Shown piece by piece: positions 8,373 through 14,513 of a DNA stretch of 64,000 bases. Made by a program: the position numbers and the translations under genes. The notes under the pieces are model-generated. The model was not told the DNA's origin and ran no database searches. It saw only the letters and a program-made list of their open reading frames with translations. Origin of the DNA: an uncultured Bacilli bacterium. Lineage in GTDB: Bacteria; Bacillota_I; Bacilli_A; RF39; UBA660. The stretch spans positions 1 through 64,000 of the forward strand of contig CAKOOK010000004.1 of NCBI GenBank assembly GCA_934098515.1, in the 5' to 3' direction. Every line of letters begins with the position of its first letter. Position 1 is the stretch's first letter.

Positions 8373-8867
8373 TTATTGGTACTTAACAGTTATATATTGT
8401 TTTTTGTCAAATTCTTTTTGAATTGTTCGCATAATTTGATTAGCTTTTTCATAACTACCATCCTTAGTTGGAATAGTAACGTTTATTTTATCTCCACTTA
8501 TTTTTATAAATGATTTTATTTTATATTCTTTTAAAATTAATTCTTCTAAAGAGGTTTCTTTTCCTTTAGTTAAGTTAATTGATAATAGTTTTTCATATGC
8601 ATTATTTTTATCTTCACTAGAGGCTGTTGTATCTAATAATGTTTCTTGTAATTTAGCCATTTCTGCTAAGACTTCTTCGTCATTACTTACCCTAAGAGCT
8701 GCTAAATTATCTTCATTATTTGTTTTAATTGTTGTTTTTTCACTGGAAGTATCACTTGATTTAATTAAGTTAGATAAACTTTCACCTGGCATAGATACAT
8801 AATATACGCTTAAAACTAAAATAATACTAAATAAAGTTAGAAACCATAATTTCTGTTTATTAATCAT
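8373..8867 (-). CDS. spoIIIAH: SpoIIIAH-like stage III sporulation protein
   Basis: The 164-aa protein starts MINKQKLWFLTLFSIILVLSVYYV, the typical SpoIIIAH membrane segment, followed by a Ser/Thr-rich linker, a helical region and a C-terminal ring-building (YscJ/FliF-like) domain. In known spore-formers SpoIIIAH in the mother-cell membrane joins SpoIIQ to form the feeding channel between mother cell and forespore. The ATG at 8867 lies ~7 nt after AAGGAG; a TTG at 8873 is in frame but worse placed. The other spoIIIA genes are not adjacent, which is unusual. A tiny leader ORF with a strong RBS lies upstream at 8917-8973. Confidence 0.85.
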   Translation of the reverse strand: MINKQKLWFLTLFSIILVLSVYYVSMPGESLSNLIKSSDTSSEKTTIKTNNEDNLAALRVSNDEEVLAEMAKLQETLLDTTASSEDKNNAYEKLLSINLTKGKETSLEELILKEYKIKSFIKISGDKINVTIPTKDGSYEKANQIMRTIQKEFDKKQYITVKYQ

Positions 8868-8916
8868 ATTCAATTCTCCTTGCTAGTAAATTATATTTAA
8901 CTTGTACTAAAATATT

Positions 8917-8973
8917 CTATAAAATAGTTATAAAAGTTAAATATAGTGCTCTTAAAAATATTCTAAATAACAT
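8917..8973 (-). CDS. 18-residue hydrophobic/basic leader peptide ORF
   Basis: A perfect GGGAGG (8987-8982 on the minus strand) stands 8 nt before an ATG that opens an 18-codon ORF, MLFRIFLRALYLTFITIL, then TAG. It precedes spoIIIAH by ~50 bp. The RBS belongs to the repeated leader shared with the exporter at 9849. The peptide is hydrophobic with two Arg, so it may be a membrane-active microprotein or a translational leader. It is too short to be sure that it is a gene. Confidence 0.45.
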   Translation of the reverse strand: MLFRIFLRALYLTFITIL

Positions 8974-8981
8974 AATTTTTA

Positions 8982-9030
8982 CCTCCCTTCATTAGTTATT
9001 GTTGTAAGAAGAATCTCTATTTCCTTTTTT
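8982..9030. repeat. Left arm of a ~49-bp inverted repeat (29 bp perfect)
   Basis: Bases 8982-9010 are the exact reverse complement of 9811-9839. Beyond an 8-bp divergent stretch, 9019-9030 again matches 9791-9802 (AAAAAAGGAAAT on the minus strand). The arm carries the GGGAGG RBS used by the minus-strand leader ORF. The perfect arms enclose exactly 800 bp. Confidence 0.9.
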
Positions 9031-9081
9031 TTATTGAAATATTTTTATTATTTAGATAAAATTATTAGGAGGAGATTAGTT

Positions 9082-9756
9082 ATGGATAAGTTATGTTATA
9101 TATTTTTGTACTTTGTGTTTTATTCTATGATCGGATATGTGTGTGAAGTATTTTATGTTTATTTAGGTGATAAGAAATGGGTTAATAGGGGTTTTTTACA
9201 TGGACCTTATATTCCTATATATGGAAATGGAGCAATGATTGTTAGTTTAGCTCTTATGCATGTTAAGAAAGATTCTTTTATTATATTTTTAGTTGGATTA
9301 GTTTTATGCTCACTTTTAGAGTATATTACTAGTTATGCTATGGAAAAGATATTTCATAATAGATGGTGGGATTATTCAGAAAGAAAATATAATTTAAATG
9401 GTAGAGTATGTTTACAAAATTCAGTTTTATTTGGGTTAGGATCAGTAGCCATTATTTATGTATTTAATCCATTATTTAATAAGTTATATAATGCGTTAGG
9501 TGCTAAGGCAATATTGTGTGTGTCTATTATTTTATTTGTTGTAATGTTAATAGATTTTTCTGTAAGTTTTTTTGAAGCTGTTAAAGTATCTAATATTGCT
9601 AGTCATTTGGATAAATTTATGGAGGAATTTGAAAAGAAGAAAGAGTCTACTAAACGTATTAAGATTAGACTTATGGAGGCATACCCATATTTAGTTAAGA
9701 GAAATTTTAGTTTTTTAGATAAAGTTAAAAAGTATAAAAAGAAGAGTAAAAATTAG
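9082..9756 (+). CDS. CmpB-like multi-pass membrane protein (putative ABC-type permease, PF06541-like)
   Basis: The 224-aa protein has about five hydrophobic segments and the conserved features of the CmpB/DUF1113 family: FYSMIGYVCEVFYVYL, WVNRGFLHGPYIPIYG and SYAMEKIFHNRWWDYS, plus a charged C-terminal tail. The family is annotated as putative ABC permease but its role is poorly known. AGGAGG at 9068-9073 fixes the ATG at 9082; an in-frame TTG at 9034 lacks an RBS. The whole gene lies inside the 800-bp segment bounded by the inverted repeats. Its stop codon is inside a terminator hairpin. Confidence 0.8.
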   Translation: MDKLCYIFLYFVFYSMIGYVCEVFYVYLGDKKWVNRGFLHGPYIPIYGNGAMIVSLALMHVKKDSFIIFLVGLVLCSLLEYITSYAMEKIFHNRWWDYSERKYNLNGRVCLQNSVLFGLGSVAIIYVFNPLFNKLYNALGAKAILCVSIILFVVMLIDFSVSFFEAVKVSNIASHLDKFMEEFEKKKESTKRIKIRLMEAYPYLVKRNFSFLDKVKKYKKKSKN

Positions 9757-9784
9757 TTAAATTAAAAAATAACTAATTTTTTTT
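9750..9784 (+). terminator. Terminator after CmpB-like gene
   Basis: AATTAGTTA (9751-9759, overlapping the stop codon) pairs with TAACTAATT (9770-9778), followed by a T run to 9784. Confidence 0.8.
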
Positions 9785-9790
9785 AAAAAT

Positions 9791-9839
9791 AAAAAAGGAA
9801 ATCGGGGATGTTCTTACAACAATAACTAATGAAGGGAGG
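9791..9839. repeat. Right arm of the ~49-bp inverted repeat
   Basis: This is the partner of 8982-9030. Bases 9811-9839 end in GAAGGGAGG, which is the RBS for the exporter start at 9849. The two 5' leaders are therefore duplicated in opposite orientation upstream of two operons. Confidence 0.9.
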
Positions 9840-9848
9840 AAAAGATGT

Positions 9849-11852
9849 TTGAAAAATATAGTTGTAAGACAAGAGGATGAGGCTGACTGTGGAGCGTGCT
9901 GTTTATTATCTGTAATTAAGCATTATAATGGGTTTATTCCACTGGAATATGTTAAGGTTGATACACTTACTACAAAAGAAGGTACTACCTTTTATAATTT
10001 GAAAGTAGCTGCTGAAAAGTATGGATTTGAAGTTAGCGGGAAGAAAGAATATGATCTTAGTAAGATTAAACTACCTGCTATTGCTCAAATTAAAATTAAT
10101 AATTTTTATCATTTTGTAGTAATTGTTAAAATAGACAAAGACACCATTATACTTATGGATCCTGCCATAGGTAAAAATAAGTTAAAACTATCTAAATTTA
10201 GTGAAATGTTTACAGGATATATTTTAGAATTATTCCCAATATCTAACATTGTAAATATAAAAGTGCAATCACTGTTTTTAAAATTATTAAAAAATGTAAT
10301 CCTTCAAAATAAATGTTTATTTATAAAAATATTTGTTTTAACTTTGGTAATATGTTTATTGCTTATAGTAAGTACACTTTTAGTTAATAGTATATTTTCG
10401 CTTTCATCGTTTAATTTAATAATTTTAATAATACTTATTTTAAGTAAAATAGTTATTAATTATTTAAAAAATGTTTATGTCTTTAAATTAAATAAAAGTT
10501 TAAATGAAAGTTTGTCTACTGATTATATTAGAAAAATATTTTTCTTACCCTTTAAATATTTGTGTTTAAGAAAGGAAGGAGATTTAGTAAGCAGATTTGA
10601 TGATATAAATGTCATTAAGGAAAACATATCGGTAACAATAGTAGAGTCTTTAGTAAACTTTCTAATTATTTTAAGTACATCTATTATGCTATATATTTTA
10701 AATAAAAGAATATTTATGATAGTAATTATAATAACACTATTTGTATTATTAATAGTTTATTTTCATAATAAAAAGATATATCAAGATTTAGAAAGAACTA
10801 TAGATAGTAATACTTCATTAACTGATACAGTAATAAGTTTTATATCTAATATATGGACGGTTAAAATAATTACTGATATAAAATATTGTTTTAATAAGAT
10901 AAAAGATATCATTATTGATAATAGTAATCAAAATTATTCTTTAAATAAAAAAATCGCATTAAATGAATTATTTATTAGTTCTTATACAGAGTTAGTTTTG
11001 ATATTAATTATTGTTTTTAATGTTTATTTAAAATTAAATATGGGATCTTTATTATCATTTATTTTTATTAATAATTATTTTATATCTGGTGTTAGTTACT
11101 TTTGTACTATGATGCCAAATATTATGTTTTTTAAAAGTGCTTACATGAGAATTAATAGTATTTATTATTTAGAAGATGAAAATTATAAAGGTGAGTCTTT
11201 TATAAATGGCAATATATTAATTAAAAATTTAACGTATAGTATAGGACTTAATAATGTATTTAATAATTTTTCTTTAAATATAAATATGGGAGATAATATT
11301 TTAATTAAAGGGTCTAATGGGAGTGGAAAGTCATCTTTATTAAATATGTTTTATGGAATAATAGATGATTATGAAGGCTCTATAAGTGTAGGTGGTATAC
11401 CTATAAAAGATTTTAGTTTAAAGTCTCTTAGAAGTCATATTTCTTATGTTAATCAGAACCAGAAATTGATTCCAGGAACACTATTGGAGAATATTATTTT
11501 AGGTGGTAAATTAGAGGAGGACAAACTTAAAATAATTGAAAAGATGCTTAATTTAGATAGAATATATCAAACTAAGTATAATGGACTTAATTCAGTCATA
11601 AGGGATAATTTTAGTGGAGGTGAAGTTCAAAAAATTATACTTGCTAGAGCTTTATATAAAGATTTTGATATTCTCCTTTTAGATGAAGCATTATCTCAAA
11701 TAGATATTTCTGAAAGACGAAAGATTCTTCAAAATATTTGCGAGTATTATAAGACGAAAACTATTATAATGGTAAGTCATAATAAAGAATATTATAAGTT
11801 TGATAAAATTATTTTCTTAAACAATAGAAAGGAGAAGGTTTATGTTAAGTAA
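9849..11852 (+). CDS. Peptidase-containing ABC exporter (C39 peptidase-TM-NBD) for GG-leader peptides
   Basis: The 667-aa protein is a complete PCAT. The C39 peptidase domain (1-~130) has Cys14 in DEADCGACC, His88 in NNFYHF and Asp104 in MDPAIG, the catalytic triad that cuts after double glycine. Six membrane helices span ~150-420. The C-terminal NBD has Walker A GSNGSGKSS (Lys494), signature FSGGE, Walker B DILLLDEAL and a switch His in VSH. It should cleave and export the two small peptides encoded immediately downstream. Start is TTG at 9849, 9 nt after GGGAGG; an ATG at 9845 opens only an 11-codon out-of-frame ORF. Its 3' end overlaps the first peptide gene. Confidence 0.95.
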   Translation: MKNIVVRQEDEADCGACCLLSVIKHYNGFIPLEYVKVDTLTTKEGTTFYNLKVAAEKYGFEVSGKKEYDLSKIKLPAIAQIKINNFYHFVVIVKIDKDTIILMDPAIGKNKLKLSKFSEMFTGYILELFPISNIVNIKVQSLFLKLLKNVILQNKCLFIKIFVLTLVICLLLIVSTLLVNSIFSLSSFNLIILIILILSKIVINYLKNVYVFKLNKSLNESLSTDYIRKIFFLPFKYLCLRKEGDLVSRFDDINVIKENISVTIVESLVNFLIILSTSIMLYILNKRIFMIVIIITLFVLLIVYFHNKKIYQDLERTIDSNTSLTDTVISFISNIWTVKIITDIKYCFNKIKDIIIDNSNQNYSLNKKIALNELFISSYTELVLILIIVFNVYLKLNMGSLLSFIFINNYFISGVSYFCTMMPNIMFFKSAYMRINSIYYLEDENYKGESFINGNILIKNLTYSIGLNNVFNNFSLNINMGDNILIKGSNGSGKSSLLNMFYGIIDDYEGSISVGGIPIKDFSLKSLRSHISYVNQNQKLIPGTLLENIILGGKLEEDKLKIIEKMLNLDRIYQTKYNGLNSVIRDNFSGGEVQKIILARALYKDFDILLLDEALSQIDISERRKILQNICEYYKTKTIIMVSHNKEYYKFDKIIFLNNRKEKVYVK

Positions 11853-11973
11853 TCAAGAATTAGCTTTGGTTAGTGGTGGCGCTATTAAGTGGACTATTGG
11901 CATTGTACTAGGAGCTATTGGAGCATTTTTAGCTGGTGTACTAGATGGTTATTTAAGGCCTAAATGTAATTAA
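11842..11973 (+). CDS. Double-glycine leader peptide A (putative bacteriocin/signal precursor)
   Basis: This 43-codon ORF starts inside the exporter's 3' end after AAAGGAGAAGG. The leader MLSNQELALVSGG has the hydrophobic pattern and GG cleavage site recognised by C39 peptidases. The predicted mature 30-residue peptide begins AIKWTIGIVLGAIGAFLAG and ends RPKCN. It is hydrophobic, with two GxxxG motifs (GIVLG and GVLDG) typical of two-peptide class IIb bacteriocins. It overlaps the exporter by 11 bp and its stop overlaps the start of peptide B (TAATG), so translation is coupled. No immunity gene is obvious. A peptide pheromone is an alternative. Confidence 0.8.
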   Translation: MLSNQELALVSGGAIKWTIGIVLGAIGAFLAGVLDGYLRPKCN

Positions 11974-12119
11974 TGAAAGATGAAGAATTAGTACTTATTA
12001 AAGGTGGAATAACTACAACACTTTTAAACTCTGTAGCTAGAATTATCTCAGTTATTTTTAATATTGGTAAGTCTATCGGAACATCTATAAGAATGATCAG
12101 ATCTAAGACAAGTTGTTAG
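11973..12119 (+). CDS. Double-glycine leader peptide B (putative partner peptide)
   Basis: The 48-codon ORF begins at the TAATG overlap with peptide A. The leader MKDEELVLIKGG ends in GG. The predicted mature part has 36 residues, begins ITTTLLNSVARIISVIF, contains a GxxxG (GKSIG), is cationic toward its end (RMIRSK) and finishes with a cysteine, like peptide A. Two adjacent GG peptides with GxxxG motifs and a dedicated PCAT fit a two-component bacteriocin. The shared C-terminal cysteines allow an intermolecular disulfide, which is inference. Confidence 0.78.
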   Translation: MKDEELVLIKGGITTTLLNSVARIISVIFNIGKSIGTSIRMIRSKTSC

Positions 12120-12147
12120 TTACAAACTGATATAATTTTGTTATAAT
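12119..12147 (+). promoter_or_regulatory. Likely sigma-A promoter for cca
   Basis: TATAAT at 12142-12147 with TTACAA at 12120-12125 (16-bp spacer). The -35 is weak. It sits directly after the peptide B stop, so cca need not depend on the exporter operon. Confidence 0.45.
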
Positions 12148-12163
12148 TATATTGGGTGCTGTA

Positions 12164-13249
12164 ATGGATAAAGAAATAAAGAAAATCCTTAAAAAAATAG
12201 AAAGTAATGGATATGAAGCATATATAGTTGGTGGTTATGTAAGAGATTATATCTTACATAACCCTACAACTGATGTTGATATATGTACTAATGCTTTACC
12301 TAAAGATATTTTACGTATATTTGATATCAAGAAGGAAAATCCTTCTTATGGGTCTATTAAGATTGCTACTAAGAAATTTAATTATGATATAACAACTTAT
12401 CGTAGAGAAGAGAATTATAAAAATAGAAAACCAGAAACTATAACTTATGTTAATAATTTAATAGATGATATTAAAAGAAGAGACTTTACTATTAATGCTT
12501 TATGTATGAATAGTGATGGATTAATTATAGATCTTTTGGATGGTACTCGTGATTTGGAAAATAGAATTATAAGAGTTATTGGGGATACTAAGCAAAAGTT
12601 AACTGAGGATCCTTTACGTATTTTAAGAGCTATAAGGTTTTCTATAGTTTTAGATTTTGAATTAGATAAAGAGATAAAAGATTTTATTTCTAATAATAGA
12701 AGTATTATTAAAACTTTATCTTATACAAGAAAAAAAGAAGAATTAGAAAAGATACTTGTATCTAAGAAAGCAGAAGAAGGATTAAAATATTTAAAAAATA
12801 ATCATTTTTGTGATGAATTAGAGATTAAGTATGATAGAATAGTACCGATTAAGGATTTACTTGGTATGTGGGCTCAGATGGAATTTAGTGATAAATATCC
12901 TTTTACTAAGTCTAATATAAAGACTATTAAGGATATTAGAACAATTCTTAATCAGAGAGTAATTAATAATGAGACACTGTTTAATTATGAATTATATACT
13001 GTTTTAGTTAGTGCTGAGATTATGGGAGTAACTAAGAAAGAGGTTTATAAGATTAATAATTCTTTAAAGATTCATAGTAAGAGTGAACTTAAGATTAGAC
13101 AAGAGGATGTTATTAAGATTTTAGATATTGAGCCATCATGCAGGGTTAAAGTTATTTATAATGATGTGTTGATAAAAGTTGTTAATAATGTTTTACCTAA
13201 TAATTATAAAAAAATTAAAGATTATATATTAAAAAATTGGAGTGATTGA
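12164..13249 (+). CDS. cca: CCA-adding tRNA nucleotidyltransferase
   Basis: The 361-aa protein adds CCA to tRNA 3' ends. The class II nucleotidyltransferase core is clear: VGGYVRDYIL, the DxD metal site in TTDVDI, KRRDFTINAL and the EDPLRILRAIRF motif of the head/neck domain, then a helical body. The length is typical for Bacilli and there is no HD domain. ATG at 12164 is preferred over an in-frame TTG at 12152. The 3' end abuts dnaD, as part of a cca-dnaD-nth operon. Confidence 0.93.
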   Translation: MDKEIKKILKKIESNGYEAYIVGGYVRDYILHNPTTDVDICTNALPKDILRIFDIKKENPSYGSIKIATKKFNYDITTYRREENYKNRKPETITYVNNLIDDIKRRDFTINALCMNSDGLIIDLLDGTRDLENRIIRVIGDTKQKLTEDPLRILRAIRFSIVLDFELDKEIKDFISNNRSIIKTLSYTRKKEELEKILVSKKAEEGLKYLKNNHFCDELEIKYDRIVPIKDLLGMWAQMEFSDKYPFTKSNIKTIKDIRTILNQRVINNETLFNYELYTVLVSAEIMGVTKKEVYKINNSLKIHSKSELKIRQEDVIKILDIEPSCRVKVIYNDVLIKVVNNVLPNNYKKIKDYILKNWSD

Positions 13250-13250
13250 C

Positions 13251-13892
13251 ATGAGTAATAGTATATTAGAGGGATTAATTAAGGAAAAAGATTATACTTT
13301 TAAGAAGTTGCTTTTTAAGCTTATTAAGGACTTTGATTTATCTCTTGAAGAATTACTATTACTAGTATATTTTATTAATCAGGATAAGCCTGTATTTGAT
13401 ATTAAAAGGATATCTCTTATCACTTATTTAAGTAGTAATGAGATAATGACGGCTTTTTCTTCTTTAACTGGTAAAGGACTGGTGTCTATTAAAACTAGTA
13501 AGGAAGATGGTAAAATAACTGAAGTTATAGATATTACTAATACTTATAGAGCAATGGTTAGTGATATTAATATAAATATAAAAAAACAAGCTACAACTAA
13601 TATTTATACTATATTTGAAAAGGAATTTGGTAGACCACTAAGTCCAGTTGAGTATGAAATTATTAAAGCATGGATTACTAATGGTATTAGTGAAGAACTT
13701 ATAAAAGGAGCATTGAAAGAGGCAGTATTTAATAATGTAAGGAACCTTAGATATATAGATAAGATTTTATCTGAATGGGAGAAGAAGGGTTTTAAATCAG
13801 TTGATGAGGTTGATTCTTATTTAAAAAAGAAGGAGTCAAATAATCCTAAACAGGAGTTGTTTGATTATAATTGGTTAGAGGATGAAGAGTAG
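13251..13892 (+). CDS. dnaD: DnaD-family replication initiation protein
   Basis: The 213-aa protein has a winged-helix N-terminal domain (~1-100) and a C-terminal DnaD/DnaB2 domain with YTIFEKEFGRPLSPVEYEII, NVRNLRYIDKILSEWEKKG. DnaD takes part in loading the replicative helicase in Gram-positive bacteria. ATG at 13251 follows GGAG at 13239-13242 by 8 nt; an in-frame GTG sits at 13242. The coding end overlaps nth by 11 bp. dnaD-nth adjacency is the same as in Bacillus. Confidence 0.9.
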   Translation: MSNSILEGLIKEKDYTFKKLLFKLIKDFDLSLEELLLLVYFINQDKPVFDIKRISLITYLSSNEIMTAFSSLTGKGLVSIKTSKEDGKITEVIDITNTYRAMVSDININIKKQATTNIYTIFEKEFGRPLSPVEYEIIKAWITNGISEELIKGALKEAVFNNVRNLRYIDKILSEWEKKGFKSVDEVDSYLKKKESNNPKQELFDYNWLEDEE

Positions 13893-14493
13893 TTTTTATG
13901 AATATTTAGATTATTATATTCCGAATCCTAAGTGTGAACTTAATTATTCTACTGATTATGAATTATTAATAGCGACTGTTTTAAGTGCACAATGTACAGA
14001 TAAAAGAGTTAATGAGGTAACTAAGATTTTATTTAAATATAATTTAGAGGAAATCTCTTTAATGAGTTTTAATGATATAGAAAAGATAATTAGAAGTTGT
14101 GGTTCATATACTAAAAAGGCTGTTTATGTAAAAAATATTGCTGATATATTACTTCATGATTATAATGGTAAAGTACCTAATAGTAGGGAAATTTTAGAAA
14201 CATTTCCAGGAGTTGGGCCTAAGACTTGTAGTGTTGTTTTAAAAAATATTTATAATGTTCCAGCAATACCAGTTGATACTCATGTAGAAAGAGTATGTAA
14301 AAGATTAGGTATAGTTTTTGATAATGCGACGCCTAGAGATGTTGAATATATTTTAAAAAATGAGATACCAGTGGATAAGTGGAATAGGGTAAGCGAACAG
14401 ATTCTTCTTTTTGGGAGATACTACTGCACGGCGATTAATCCTAAATGTGATAATTGCTTATTTAAGAATTTTTGTAAATATAAAAGGAGCTAG
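13882..14493 (+). CDS. nth: Endonuclease III (DNA glycosylase/AP lyase)
   Basis: The 203-aa protein removes oxidised pyrimidines. Visible features: LLIATVLSAQCTDKRVN, the helix-hairpin-helix LETFPGVGPKTCSVV with catalytic Lys, VDTHVERVCKRLG with catalytic Asp, and the iron-sulfur ligands C-x6-C-x2-C-x5-C near the C-terminus. The start overlaps dnaD. The stop is embedded in a hairpin shared with convergent ponA. Confidence 0.95.
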   Translation: MKSSFYEYLDYYIPNPKCELNYSTDYELLIATVLSAQCTDKRVNEVTKILFKYNLEEISLMSFNDIEKIIRSCGSYTKKAVYVKNIADILLHDYNGKVPNSREILETFPGVGPKTCSVVLKNIYNVPAIPVDTHVERVCKRLGIVFDNATPRDVEYILKNEIPVDKWNRVSEQILLFGRYYCTAINPKCDNCLFKNFCKYKRS

Positions 14494-14513
14494 TTTTGTC
14501 TAGCTCCTTTTAG
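14482..14513. terminator. Bidirectional terminator between nth and ponA
   Basis: AAAAGGAGCTA (14482-14492) pairs with TAGCTCCTTTT (14501-14511). A and T runs on both sides serve both converging genes; both stop codons lie in the stem. Confidence 0.9.

Noticed and set aside
9845..9880. 11-codon ORF as a real peptide gene
   Set aside because: It shares the exporter's RBS and overlaps its start; treated as a possible decoy only.
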